From the NCBI RefSeq assembly GCF_021484805.1, contig NZ_CP090557.1:2492001-2556000 (forward strand): DNA of 64,000 nucleotides. The letters run 5' to 3'. The notes under the pieces were generated by a model. It was not told the origin of the DNA. It did no database searches and worked only from the letters and a program-made list of their open reading frames with translations. The position numbers and the translations under genes are program-made. This document shows, piece after piece, positions 43,516-51,901 of the stretch (the first letter of the stretch is position 1; every line of letters starts with the position of its first letter). The DNA comes from Tellurirhabdus bombi. GTDB taxonomy: Bacteria > Bacteroidota > Bacteroidia > Cytophagales > Spirosomataceae.

Positions 43516-44553
43516 TCACTGAAAGACGGGGCGTTTTTCCCGGCTAATCCGCCACTGCAAATAAGGCTGATAGAGTTTATTAACTGGAATGCGCAGGCGA
43601 CAAAACTGCAAAAATAGCTTGGTTTGCCAGTCTGGCTCTTCTATAAACTCCAGTAAAGCTTTAAACTGGAAGGCTAATTCAAAATGCTGGGCGTAAAAGC
43701 ATTGCCGGATGCACCAACGCAGGCGGGCAACCAAGGCTTTGTATTCGTCGGCGGTGCGGCACTGGTCAAAGGCTTTGTAACAAACGGCCAGCGTCGATTG
43801 CAGCAATCTATTTTTTGGGCGGGAAAACTGGGTAGAGAGTGATTTTTGTAAAACCCGTTTGCTGGTCAAAACGCTGTCTATATATTGGTAGCGATAATCG
43901 CGCGAACTGCGTACCCAGAAATCAAAATCTTCGTAGGCCAGCGACTCATCGTAGCCCCCCAGGCTATCGAGTACATCTTTCCGCATCATCATTGTAGGAG
44001 TACAGACGAAATAGGAAGATAAGATTTCCTTAAATACCCAGCCCGAAGGAACCTTAACCGTAGTGTTTTTCTGTTGGTTAACTGGGAAATGATAACCGGT
44101 TACATTGTCGGTTTCGTCAATAAAAGCGGCATTGCCAAAAACAACGGCGTAATCGCAGGGGAGGCGCTCGAAAGTTTTAACCTGCGTTTCAACGCGATTA
44201 GGATGCAGTAGGTCATCCGCCGAGAGATCAATTACATATTTTCCCTTGGCTTGCTTCAGACCCTGATTAAAGGCCCTGCATAACCCTACATTGTCCGCAT
44301 TGGCAATAAACTGAATGCTTGGATTTTTATCAATAACTTCCTGAATTACAGATCGGGTATCGTCTTTACTGTCATTATCAATAACAATCAACTCAATAGC
44401 TGGATACGTTTGCTCAAGCACCGATTGCAGGGCCGCCTTGATGAAACAACCATGATTGTAGCTAATGCAGATTACGGAAACCAATGGCCGAACAGACGAT
44501 AAATAATCTGCTAACAACCCCGGAGAGTTGGATACGGGCGCTTCTACACTCAT
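43516..44553 (-). CDS. Family 2 glycosyltransferase
   Basis: A 345-residue GT2-type (GT-A fold) glycosyltransferase. The N-terminal nucleotide-sugar domain starts PLVSVICISYNHGCFIKAAL; the metal-binding DxD-like element is LSADDLLHP near residue 115; GGYDESLAYEDFDFWVR is the ED acceptor motif. The C-terminal third is alpha-helical and basic, with no clear TM helix. Transfers a sugar to an unknown surface glycan or lipid acceptor. It is not inside a polysaccharide cluster; the closest relative in function may be the carbamoyltransferase cassette further up, but no operon links them. A 14-bp palindrome lies upstream. Confidence 0.88.
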   Translation of the reverse strand: MSVEAPVSNSPGLLADYLSSVRPLVSVICISYNHGCFIKAALQSVLEQTYPAIELIVIDNDSKDDTRSVIQEVIDKNPSIQFIANADNVGLCRAFNQGLKQAKGKYVIDLSADDLLHPNRVETQVKTFERLPCDYAVVFGNAAFIDETDNVTGYHFPVNQQKNTTVKVPSGWVFKEILSSYFVCTPTMMMRKDVLDSLGGYDESLAYEDFDFWVRSSRDYRYQYIDSVLTSKRVLQKSLSTQFSRPKNRLLQSTLAVCYKAFDQCRTADEYKALVARLRWCIRQCFYAQHFELAFQFKALLEFIEEPDWQTKLFLQFCRLRIPVNKLYQPYLQWRISREKRPVFQ

Positions 44554-44651
44554 AACTAATAATTTGCGGAAAATCAGGCAGACTATTTTCCACTAAATCC
44601 TAACTTTTATTCAAGCCTTGTAAGACAATACTACCAATAATTAAGGGATAT

Positions 44652-44672
44652 AATAGTATACTATTGAGCAAA
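44652..44672 (-). promoter_or_regulatory. Palindrome and -33-like box upstream of the glycosyltransferase gene
   Basis: A perfect 14-bp palindrome AATAGTATACTATT (44652-44665) follows a TTTG on the minus strand (44669-44672), about 100 bases before the glycosyltransferase start codon. The position is where an operator or a -33 region would be, but no good -7 box follows. Confidence 0.35.
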
Positions 44673-44731
44673 CGGAAAAGAGCGAAGGTGAATACTAGTT
44701 GTCGGCTAATTGAGTTAACTATCAGTGAGTT

Positions 44732-45676
44732 TTAGGTAACACTAGCTGGTTTAGAATTGACTTTCGGAAGCATTTCTTCCTCGTGATTATAGAGAGAAAC
44801 ATTCATTTCAAAACCTAGAATTAGCAGCAGGCAAACCAGATTAATCCAGACCATGAGCACAATGAGCGTTCCAATGGAGCCATAAAGTTTGTTGTAGGAG
44901 CTGAAGTTAGAGACGTAATAAGAGAAGCCCAGCGTAGTGATAACAATCAATACAGAGGCAAGAATGGAGCCCGGTGTGATGAGCTTCCATTTCATGTTAG
45001 CGTCGGGCCCGAAGCGGTATAAAATCGCAATAGCCAGCACAAAGACGATGAAAACAACCACATAACGACCAAGGTCGATCAAGGTGTAAAAAACAGGATT
45101 GTCGAAAATGCGAAATTGCCGCAGGTAGTCCGAAATAACGCCGCCCACAACAAGAATGGCAATAGCCAGAAACAGCGAAATCACCAGCGTTAAAGTCAAT
45201 CCCACGGCAATCAGGCGCGTTTTGAAAAATCCACGGCTCTCTTTGCTCGTATGCGAAGAGTTGAAGGCCGCCATCAGGGACACCATGCCGCTCGTGGCAG
45301 CATAACCCGCCAGAATAAAACCAAAAGACAGTACGCCCTGGCGGGGGCGGCTAATGATATCCAAAACGGTATGCTTGACCGTATCGTAGGTGGTGGCGGG
45401 TAATACTTGCCGCATAAACTCCATAACCTGGTCTTCCAGGTTGTCGATGGGAATGTACGGAATAAGCGTAAATAAGAAGATAATGAACGGAAATACAGCA
45501 AGGATCAGGCTATAGGCAACTGAGGTAGAGCGCTCATTCGTGTCATTATCCAGAAACTTCGCGATGAATCTATTCAGAAAGTCGTACCAGTTCAGCTTAG
45601 AGTCAAATGCCTTGTTATTTTGCAGCCCTAGCCGAAAACGCTGCATAAACTTCAGGCCCATTACTTGCTCAAACAT
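44732..45676 (-). CDS. YihY/virulence factor BrkB-family membrane protein
   Basis: Inner-membrane protein of 314 residues with about six TM helices. Typical parts: NTNERSTSVAYSLILAVFPFIIFLFTLIPY, followed by a loop, GFILAGYAATSGMVSLMAAFN, and late VLMVWINLVCLLLILGFEMN. The family was once called ribonuclease BN in error; its real role is unknown. It lies 29 bases after the thioesterase gene on the same strand; the next gene (glycosyltransferase) is 178 bases away. No signal peptide, cytoplasmic N-terminus expected. Confidence 0.88.
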   Translation of the reverse strand: MFEQVMGLKFMQRFRLGLQNNKAFDSKLNWYDFLNRFIAKFLDNDTNERSTSVAYSLILAVFPFIIFLFTLIPYIPIDNLEDQVMEFMRQVLPATTYDTVKHTVLDIISRPRQGVLSFGFILAGYAATSGMVSLMAAFNSSHTSKESRGFFKTRLIAVGLTLTLVISLFLAIAILVVGGVISDYLRQFRIFDNPVFYTLIDLGRYVVVFIVFVLAIAILYRFGPDANMKWKLITPGSILASVLIVITTLGFSYYVSNFSSYNKLYGSIGTLIVLMVWINLVCLLLILGFEMNVSLYNHEEEMLPKVNSKPASVT

Positions 45677-45705
45677 ACTTTTCGATTGTGCTGTTTGTTC
45701 ATTAA

Positions 45706-46125
45706 TTAAACCGTCGCTGCAAAAAAAGGTTTGAGCTTTTCAATCAAATCCTGGGGTGCCTTGCAAAGCCGTCCAGTACCTGAATTTTGAAACACAAGCG
45801 TGGTTTCACCCGCATTCAGATGATCGCCTTGCTCATTGTAAATATCATATTGAAAGACGATACGCACCGTGGGCAAGTCACTAATTTTCACCCGAATTGT
45901 TAATAAATCGTCGTAACGGGCGGGTTTCAAATAGCGTGAGCGGTTTTCGTAAACGGGCATCATAACGCCCGAAGCCTCCATTTCTTTGTAATGAAACCCC
46001 AGGCTTCGGAGCGCTTCTACACGGCCAATTTCATAAAATCGGGCGTAATTTCCGTAATAGACATAACCCATCTGGTCGGTATCGGCGTAACGGACGCGGA
46101 CGGGCGGAACATCGTAAATAAACAT
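45706..46125 (-). CDS. Acyl-CoA thioesterase, YbgC/FadM type (4HBT fold)
   Basis: A 139-residue hot-dog-fold thioesterase. The catalytic region VRYADTDQMGYVYYGNYARFYEIGR carries the conserved Asp and Tyr/Asn of the 4HBT_YbgC group. Expected to hydrolyse short or medium acyl-CoA thioesters, or to act in the Tol-Pal context as YbgC; no tol genes are near. The start (ATG 46125) is followed upstream by a perfect 17-bp inverted repeat that forms a large leader hairpin between mltG and this gene. Confidence 0.9.
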   Translation of the reverse strand: MFIYDVPPVRVRYADTDQMGYVYYGNYARFYEIGRVEALRSLGFHYKEMEASGVMMPVYENRSRYLKPARYDDLLTIRVKISDLPTVRIVFQYDIYNEQGDHLNAGETTLVFQNSGTGRLCKAPQDLIEKLKPFFAATV

Positions 46126-46136
46126 AAGCGATGGAG

Positions 46137-46200
46137 AATGAGCATCACCAACTTAAAAAGCAGTCTGAAAACCGCGTTTATTCAGTTGGTGATGCTCATT
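46137..46200 (-). repeat. Perfect 17-bp inverted repeat between mltG and the thioesterase gene
   Basis: Arms AATGAGCATCACCAACT (46137-46153) and its exact complement (46184-46200) surround 30 bases that may hold a smaller stem ending in a T tract. The right arm includes the stop codon of mltG (46196-46198). In the leftward mRNA it forms a strong stem-loop just before the thioesterase ATG. Confidence 0.8.
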
Positions 46201-47233
46201 TAAGAATATTACGCTTGGTTAGCTCCTGCTGGTAGATCCGGGCGTTGGCAAGGTGTTCTGAGTAGGTTTTGGCAAAAGTATGATAACCGGAGAAATCGGC
46301 ACGGGCTACAAAATAGATGTACTCGTGGTTTTCATGATTCAGGACGGCATCAATAGAGGTCAGCGTTGGCAGGTTGATCGGGCCTGGAGGCAAACCTTTA
46401 AAACGATAGGTATTGTAAGGCGAGTCAATCTGTTTGTGTCGGTTCAGCACGCGCCGAATGGAAAAATCGCGGTGGGCAAACACAAGCGTCGGGTCTGCTT
46501 CGAGCAGCATTCCTTTTTGCAAACGGTTGAAATATACGCCGGCAACACGCGGCTTTTCGTCTTCCTTCTTCGTTTCTGATTCCACAATTGAAGCTAGTAC
46601 TTGCACCTGAGTCTGGCTAAGATTCATGGTTTTAGCTTTGGCTTTCCGTCCGTCCGTCCAGAACTTTTTATATTCATCGCCCATTCGATCCAGGAAGGTT
46701 TCTGGGGTGGCGGTCCAGAAGAACTCATACGTGTTTGGCAGAAACAGACACATAATGGTGGTGGTGTCGAAGCCATATTTGGCACAAACGTTGGGATCAT
46801 TCAGCAGAGCGCCCAGTTTTTGAGGGCCAAATTCAAATTTATTGCCCAGTCGCTGAATAAGGTCTTCTTTAAGGCGGATATTATTGAAGGTAATGTTCAT
46901 GGGGTCCTGCGCGCCCGCCCGCAATTTACGAATGGCGTCGTAGTTATTCATTTCCTTCTTGATGACGTAGCGGCCAAACTTAACGTGCTCTTTGTATTTC
47001 AGCAATCGGGCCATAAATCCAAACGAAATTTTATCGTTTATGACTTTGTGCTTGTTCAACGAGTCCATGACGGTTTCAAAGGTGGCTCCGCGCGGAATTA
47101 GCAACGCAAAATCGCCATCGTTTTCTCCCGTTTGCAGGTTTGGAGTACGGAATATCTGCCAGAAATAAAAAGAGAAACTAGCCAGCAGGACAGTGGCTAT
47201 AATAAGAATCGCACTTTTAATTTTAAGTGACAT
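46196..47233 (-). CDS. mltG: Endolytic transglycosylase MltG
   Basis: Membrane-anchored lytic transglycosylase of 345 residues that cuts nascent glycan chains. TM anchor ~8-27; LysM-like region ~40-100; YceG catalytic domain to the end. The catalytic glutamate is in LASIVESETKK (E218, matching E. coli numbering), with ADPTLVFA and SPYNTYRFKGLPPGPI motifs following. It ends within a perfect inverted repeat. A -7 box CAAAGATA-complement lies 22 bases before the start codon, next to the terminator of the SxtJ gene, so mltG starts its own transcript. Confidence 0.93.
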   Translation of the reverse strand: MSLKIKSAILIIATVLLASFSFYFWQIFRTPNLQTGENDGDFALLIPRGATFETVMDSLNKHKVINDKISFGFMARLLKYKEHVKFGRYVIKKEMNNYDAIRKLRAGAQDPMNITFNNIRLKEDLIQRLGNKFEFGPQKLGALLNDPNVCAKYGFDTTTIMCLFLPNTYEFFWTATPETFLDRMGDEYKKFWTDGRKAKAKTMNLSQTQVQVLASIVESETKKEDEKPRVAGVYFNRLQKGMLLEADPTLVFAHRDFSIRRVLNRHKQIDSPYNTYRFKGLPPGPINLPTLTSIDAVLNHENHEYIYFVARADFSGYHTFAKTYSEHLANARIYQQELTKRNILK

Positions 47234-47254
47234 ACAAACAAGTCATTGAATGAG

Positions 47255-47262
47255 CAAAGATA
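47255..47262 (-). promoter_or_regulatory. -7 box of mltG
   Basis: TATCTTTG on the minus strand matches TAnnTTTG, 22 bases before the mltG ATG. It abuts the T tract of the SxtJ terminator; the -33 region falls in the terminator stem and lacks a clear TTTG. Confidence 0.55.
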
Positions 47263-47293
47263 CAAAAAGTCGGCGGTGCAGGCACCGCCGACT
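47263..47293 (-). terminator. Intrinsic terminator of the carbamoyltransferase cassette
   Basis: On the minus strand a 12-bp GC-rich perfect stem (AGTCGGCGGTGC / complement), nearly without loop in the strict pairing, is followed by TTTTT. It lies 47 bases after the SxtJ stop codon. Confidence 0.85.
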
Positions 47294-47339
47294 AATGGTT
47301 CTTACCTATAAAGCAAGTTGAATGCGAATAAAAAGGGCC

Positions 47340-47723
47340 TTACCAGCTATCCTCCAGGTCTTTCGCCGAATACTGGTGATTTCGTTCCTGATAAACCGAC
47401 TTCGCTGTTTTACCGGCGCTAAACCAGTTGCCCGTTTTATTAAAAAGACGAAATAAGAAAGCAAACGGAAAGAGAAGTATAAAAAAGACCAGCGACAGAA
47501 TCACCCGTGAATTAAACCAACCCAAGCCTTCGGCCAGTTTGAACCAGATCCACGCTACCCAGCGACTTAAAGCAGGAATCAGCAGGGCTACTGCCCCGAC
47601 AATTACGGCTACGTATAGCATCCAGCTGTATCGCTGGTTGGTAAAAAGGTAGATCGCCAGAAAACCGGTTGCAATGGCAAGATTTGCTTTCAGTACATCC
47701 GTCTCGTTGGGATACTTCATCAT
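47340..47723 (-). CDS. SxtJ-family membrane protein
   Basis: A 127-residue inner-membrane protein with about three TM helices. NLAIATGFLAIYLF, then LIPALSRWVAWIWFKLAEGLGWFNSRVILSLVFFILLFPFAFLFRLF are the marks of the family named after SxtJ of saxitoxin clusters. It is found next to NodU-type carbamoyltransferases, as here. Its start (ATG ATG at 47723/47720) is one base beyond the stop of the small DUF5989 gene, so the two are translationally coupled. A longer frame to 47771 is ruled out by that overlap. Function unknown; probably helps the carbamoyltransferase at the membrane. Confidence 0.82.
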   Translation of the reverse strand: MMKYPNETDVLKANLAIATGFLAIYLFTNQRYSWMLYVAVIVGAVALLIPALSRWVAWIWFKLAEGLGWFNSRVILSLVFFILLFPFAFLFRLFNKTGNWFSAGKTAKSVYQERNHQYSAKDLEDSW

Positions 47724-47724
47724 G

Positions 47725-47874
47725 TTAAAACAGCGTATAAATAAAAGGAGCGATAGCAGAACCACCTCCAATAACCAGAATAATGCCTAGCAAGAGCAAC
47801 ACCAGAATCATCGGTGCCAGCCACCATTTTTTCCGCTCCTTCATAAAGCGAAACAAATCCGTTAGAAAGTCCAT
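47725..47874 (-). CDS. DUF5989-family small membrane protein
   Basis: A 49-residue protein (ATG 47874, TAA 47725). It has a short amphipathic basic start, MDFLTDLFRFMKERKKWW, then one TM helix (LAPMILVLLLLGIILVIGG) and ends IAPFIYTLF, the exact plan of DUF5989. It is the middle gene of the carbamoyltransferase-DUF5989-SxtJ set: 52 bases after the carbamoyltransferase and one base before sxtJ. Its size makes it easy to overlook. The conserved trio suggests a small membrane subunit. Confidence 0.85.
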   Translation of the reverse strand: MDFLTDLFRFMKERKKWWLAPMILVLLLLGIILVIGGGSAIAPFIYTLF

Positions 47875-47926
47875 GAAGAATTTGTGGTTATTTCTTTAAA
47901 GTGTGAAAATGTATAAAATGAGAAAA

Positions 47927-49789
47927 TTAATCCAAAACGAATTCTTCTTTCCAGTTGTCTTTTTCCTGCCACTGCGGCTGTTTTTGCTTGGCAAATAAGA
48001 AATTTCCGACCGCCAGGTAATCCATTTCTGTCCGCATAAAGCACCGATACGCATCCTCAGGCGTACAGACAATTGGTTCGCCCCGTACGTTGAAGCTCGT
48101 ATTGACAATAACGCCGTAGCCAGTCAATTGCTTGAACGCATCAATGAGTTGGTAATAACGCGGATTGGTTTCCTGATGCACCGTCTGAATCCGGGCAGAG
48201 TAATCAATGTGCGTAATAGAAGGCAGGTCGGAGCGAAGATGATATAACTTATCCCGTAGCGACAGGCTATGGTAGTCTGCCGGAAGTGGTTTCTGGCGGC
48301 TTTTAGCCACCGGATGCACCAGCAACATGTACGGAGAAACGCCTTTATACTCAAAATACTGCTCGCAATCTTCGGCCAGAACGGAAGGCGCAAAAGGCCG
48401 GAACGACTCGCGGTACTTGATTTTAAGATTCAGTTTTTTCTGCATTTCGGCATTGCGCGGATCGCCCAGAATACTGCGGCCACCGAGTGCACGCGGTCCA
48501 AACTCCATGCGGCCCTGAATCCAGCCAACCACGTTTCCTTCGGCCAGAACCTGGGCGGTTTGTTTCGCCAGATCGCCAAAATTGTCGTAACGCGTGTAAA
48601 CAGCGCCGTATTTGCGGCTCATCAGCTCTACATCCAGATCACTGAACGTTGGGCCGAGGTAAGAACCTTCCATGCCATCCAGGCCTTTGCTCACTACGCG
48701 CTCCTTACCGTAGAAAATATGGTAAGCCGCTAAGGCTGCGCCGGGAGCGCCACCCGCATCACCCGCCGCTGGCTGGATGAATATTTCGTCGAAAACGCCT
48801 TCTTTCTGGAGCTTTCCGTTGGATACGCAGTTTAGCGCTACCCCTCCGGCCATGCACAGGTATTTAGCTCCGGTCAGGCGCTTGGCTTCTTCAGCCATTT
48901 TCACAATCACTTCCTCCGTAATCTGCTGAATAGCCAGACCCAGGTTGCAGTGGTGTTCTTTCAGTTCATCTTCTGGATTCCGGCGGGGAAAGCCAAACAG
49001 TTTTTCCCACTGGTCGTCATTCACCATTTTTAAGCCCGTGGCGTAATCAAAATATTCCTGATTTAGCCAAACTGAACCATCTTCTTTGATGGAAACAATG
49101 TGGTTTCGGATGATGTCGCAGTAGCGGGCAATATCAGGGGAAGCGGGATCGCCGTAGGGGGCAAGGCCCATGAGCTTGTATTCGCCTGAATTAACTTTAA
49201 AACCCAGAAAATAGGTAAAAGCAGAGTATAAAAGACCCAGTGAATGCGGGAAACGCAGTTCTTTCAGAATGGTAATGTCTTTTCCATCGCCGAGGCAGAT
49301 AGACGCCGTTGCCCATTCGCCAACCCCATCAACGGTCAGAATGGCCGCGCGTTCAAACGGAGATGGATAGAAGGCACTGGCCGCATGCGACAGGTGGTGC
49401 TCTGGAAAAAGAAGCTTGACGTCTTTGGCTTCGTCACCAAAAGCTTTGGTTAACTCCTCACGAATCAGGCGTTTCAGGAACATTTTTTCCTTAATCCAGA
49501 CCGGAATAGCCGTGATAAACGACCGAACTCCTTTGGGCGCAAAGTGGTAATAGGTTTCCAGCAAACGCTCAAATTTTAGCAATGGCTTGTCGTAAAATAC
49601 GACAGCATCTACGTCTTTCAGCGAAACCCCGCCGTACTGAAGGCAAAACCGAAGTGCATTCGTTGGGAAGTCGGGGTCGTGTTTTTTGCGGGTAAATCGT
49701 TCTTCCTGAGCGGCCGCTACGATTTTCCCATCTATAATAATCGCAGCTGCGGAGTCATGATAAAAAGCAGAAATCCCCACTATCTTCAT
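47927..49789 (-). CDS. NodU/CmcH-family carbamoyltransferase
   Basis: O-carbamoyltransferase of 620 residues that uses carbamoyl phosphate and ATP to carbamoylate a hydroxyl of a sugar or natural product. N-terminal domain starts MKIVGISAFYHDSAAAIIIDGKIVAAAQEERFTR; the Kae1-like fold includes LFPEHHLSHAASAF and AGGVALNCVSNGKL, DAGGAPGAA; the C-terminal domain carries GRMEFGPRALGGRSIL and VNTSFNVRGEPIV. All landmark residues look intact. It heads a leftward set with DUF5989 and SxtJ proteins. The acceptor is unknown; no nodulation or antibiotic cluster is present, so a surface glycan or lipid is possible. Confidence 0.93.
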   Translation of the reverse strand: MKIVGISAFYHDSAAAIIIDGKIVAAAQEERFTRKKHDPDFPTNALRFCLQYGGVSLKDVDAVVFYDKPLLKFERLLETYYHFAPKGVRSFITAIPVWIKEKMFLKRLIREELTKAFGDEAKDVKLLFPEHHLSHAASAFYPSPFERAAILTVDGVGEWATASICLGDGKDITILKELRFPHSLGLLYSAFTYFLGFKVNSGEYKLMGLAPYGDPASPDIARYCDIIRNHIVSIKEDGSVWLNQEYFDYATGLKMVNDDQWEKLFGFPRRNPEDELKEHHCNLGLAIQQITEEVIVKMAEEAKRLTGAKYLCMAGGVALNCVSNGKLQKEGVFDEIFIQPAAGDAGGAPGAALAAYHIFYGKERVVSKGLDGMEGSYLGPTFSDLDVELMSRKYGAVYTRYDNFGDLAKQTAQVLAEGNVVGWIQGRMEFGPRALGGRSILGDPRNAEMQKKLNLKIKYRESFRPFAPSVLAEDCEQYFEYKGVSPYMLLVHPVAKSRQKPLPADYHSLSLRDKLYHLRSDLPSITHIDYSARIQTVHQETNPRYYQLIDAFKQLTGYGVIVNTSFNVRGEPIVCTPEDAYRCFMRTEMDYLAVGNFLFAKQKQPQWQEKDNWKEEFVLD

Positions 49790-49831
49790 GTGTCAGACAA
49801 AATGTGTTTAAGTGTGTTGTGGGTAAAACGA

Positions 49832-49839
49832 CAAAGATA
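49832..49839 (-). promoter_or_regulatory. -7 box of the carbamoyltransferase gene
   Basis: TATCTTTG on the minus strand fits TAnnTTTG, about 43 bases before the start codon at 49789. No clear -33 TTTG at the right distance. The same octamer is found before mltG. Confidence 0.5.
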
Positions 49840-49892
49840 CTAATAACGAGCCAGTATTCTATTTGGAGATTTTGGACTCTACTTTTCATTTA

Positions 49893-49921
49893 CTTAATGG
49901 TCCAGCCAGAGGATCATTAAG
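49893..49921 (-). terminator. Hairpin at the end of the Ldh-family gene
   Basis: An imperfect 11-bp stem (CTTAATG..TCC/GGA..CATTAAG) overlaps the stop codon of the dehydrogenase gene on the minus strand. It lacks a strong T run, so termination is uncertain. Confidence 0.35.
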
Positions 49922-50999
49922 CAATAAATGGAATACGTAGTTTTTCGGCCAGTTCCTCCAGGCTTTTCAGTACAGGTTCAATAAGCGGAATGCCTTCCGC
50001 AGCGCGGATTGCCTCCATTTCCCGTTCCGGATCGCCCGGAATCAATACCTGCTTTCCGTCAACGGCGCGTGCCTGCCGAAACGCAGCTATCCACTGGTCC
50101 ATGTGCTGCTTAAATTCATCGGCTGGCCGGAAGGCGTCGATGCGCATGGCACCAAAAAAGTGCCCGGTTCCTTCGCCAACACCCGCCTGTGCCGCCATGA
50201 AGCCCGCAGTGGCAAACGGCGGAACCCAGGGGCCGTAGTTGGCTCCGGACAAAACACCCGTAAAAATATCGACCATCGCACCAAGGGCATAGCCTTTATG
50301 GCTACCGTGCTCCCGATCCGACCCCAATGGTAACAAGCCACCGCCGTTCCGAACGGCGTGCGCGTCGGTGGTTGGCTGTCCGGCAGCGTCCTGGGCCCAC
50401 CCTAAAGGAGCATCCTGATTTGTACGCTGAAGGATTTCCAGCTTTCCGTATGCTACTGCCGTGGTTGCAAAGTCTGCCACAAACGGCGGTTGGGTGAGCG
50501 CCGGAACCGCAACAGCGATTGGGTTGGTACCCAGTAGTTTATCCAGCGAAAAAGTAGGAGAGACCAGCGGCGCCGCATTGGTCATGGCCCAGCCAATCAT
50601 GTCGTTTTCGAGGGCCAGCATGGCGTGGTAACCGGCAATGCCAAAGTGATTGGAATTGCGTACGGCAACCCAGCCTGTTCCCGCCACCCGGGCTTTGTCG
50701 ATGGCAATTTGCATTGCTTTCGGACCAACCACCAGGCCAAGTCCTTTGTCGCCATTTACTACGGCTGTTGAAGGCGATTCATGAATAATTCGGACGTCGG
50801 GCGTTGGATTTAGCCGACCGTGATCATACAAGCGGACATAACCCGCCAGCCGCGCTACACCGTGTGAATCGACGCCCCGAAGATCTGCCTGAACCAGCAC
50901 CGTAGCGGCTTGTTCAGCATCAGTTTCTGAACAGCCGATGGCCTGAAAAACCCGTCGGGTAAAATCTTTTAAGCTATTTGCGTTTATCATTTTTGGCAT
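49917..50999 (-). CDS. Ldh-family (malate/L-lactate/ureidoglycolate) dehydrogenase
   Basis: NAD(P)-dependent 2-hydroxyacid oxidoreductase of the MDH2/LDH2 family, 360 residues, distinct from the Rossmann malate dehydrogenases. Catalytic His is H46 in RGVDSHGVARL; the substrate/cofactor elements VRNSNHFGIAGYHA, GTNPIAVAVP and GSDREHGSHKGYALGAMVDI are present. Members act on malate, L-lactate, sulpholactate, ureidoglycolate or delta-piperideine carboxylate; none can be chosen here. Orphan gene on the minus strand, 127 bases upstream of the carbamoyltransferase. ATG 50999 is used, with a second ATG three codons later. Confidence 0.88.
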   Translation of the reverse strand: MPKMINANSLKDFTRRVFQAIGCSETDAEQAATVLVQADLRGVDSHGVARLAGYVRLYDHGRLNPTPDVRIIHESPSTAVVNGDKGLGLVVGPKAMQIAIDKARVAGTGWVAVRNSNHFGIAGYHAMLALENDMIGWAMTNAAPLVSPTFSLDKLLGTNPIAVAVPALTQPPFVADFATTAVAYGKLEILQRTNQDAPLGWAQDAAGQPTTDAHAVRNGGGLLPLGSDREHGSHKGYALGAMVDIFTGVLSGANYGPWVPPFATAGFMAAQAGVGEGTGHFFGAMRIDAFRPADEFKQHMDQWIAAFRQARAVDGKQVLIPGDPEREMEAIRAAEGIPLIEPVLKSLEELAEKLRIPFIA

Positions 51000-51187
51000 T
51001 CTTCGGGTCCAAGGTAACTATAAATTGGACGCCAAGACATTAACAATTCAGGATAATAGTCCCAAAAGTAGGGATGAATTAGTAAACTCAAGCCGAAAAA
51101 TGCTGATTGTTGAATGACGATTCGTTCTTTAATTCGTTATAATTTTAGACACTATCCCTATCACACCCACTTACATTGCCACCAAAG

Positions 51188-51763
51188 ATGAAAAGTTTCT
51201 TCTTTATTGCTATTTTTTCTTGTTTGTTTACTGTTACTCAGGCGCAATCAACCGATACGCTATCCATTGATTCGTTGCTGATTCGTAATAATCCAGAATA
51301 CGCGAATCTAAAAAAACCGGGTACGCGCTATGTGGCTTTGGATAAAGCAGGCCCATTGTCACCCTATCGGCGCTATCGTTATTTTCCCGGTCAGACAATC
51401 AAGTTTCGGTACGACGGACGCCGGTACAGAGAACGAATCAGCGTGGTGACGGATACTTCCTTTGCGCTGGTTTTAGAAAATTCCAATAATTTTCTGCCGG
51501 AAACGGTGCATTTCCGACTGGATGGGGTCGAGCGGGTTTATACGTACCGACGGTTGCCCTGGGTAACGCTTGGAGCTGTGATGTTGCCCTTGGCGGGTGT
51601 TGTTTTTATGGGCGCTGATATTGTAAACAGTCGACAGATTAATACCAGGGCGCTGGTGCCAACGGGCGTTTTGATTGGTTTGGGTGGCGTATGCTATAAA
51701 GCGAGTTTTATAAGTATACCTATCAACCGCAATAATAGACTTAAAGTGCTCAAAACGTATTGA
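51188..51763 (+). CDS. Exported protein of unknown function with C-terminal TM pair
   Basis: A 191-residue protein from ATG 51188 (a TTG four codons earlier is less likely). Signal peptide to VTQAQ. Then a Tyr/Arg-rich segment (RRYRYFPGQTIKFRYDGRRYRERI), a beta-rich part and two hydrophobic stretches near the end (VTLGAVMLPLAGVVFMGADI and ALVPTGVLIGLGGVCY). I do not recognise the family; similar small proteins are common in Cytophagales. It is rightward, 138 bases before aroA, and divergent from the Ldh-family gene. Confidence 0.6.
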   Translation: MKSFFFIAIFSCLFTVTQAQSTDTLSIDSLLIRNNPEYANLKKPGTRYVALDKAGPLSPYRRYRYFPGQTIKFRYDGRRYRERISVVTDTSFALVLENSNNFLPETVHFRLDGVERVYTYRRLPWVTLGAVMLPLAGVVFMGADIVNSRQINTRALVPTGVLIGLGGVCYKASFISIPINRNNRLKVLKTY

Positions 51764-51901
51764 TAATGAATGAATAAAGGGCAGTGAGCCGTTGGTAGGG
51801 GAGGTTTGGCTTGTAATTTCATCGGGCATTATTTTCGATTCGTTATTCATTGTGCATCCCGAATGGTACTTTTGCGGGAAATTCACTAATCCTTTCCGGC
51901 A

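Noticed and set aside
49893-49921. Hairpin at the Ldh gene end as a strong terminator
   Set aside because: The stem is imperfect and lacks a T run on the minus strand, so it is only listed with low confidence.
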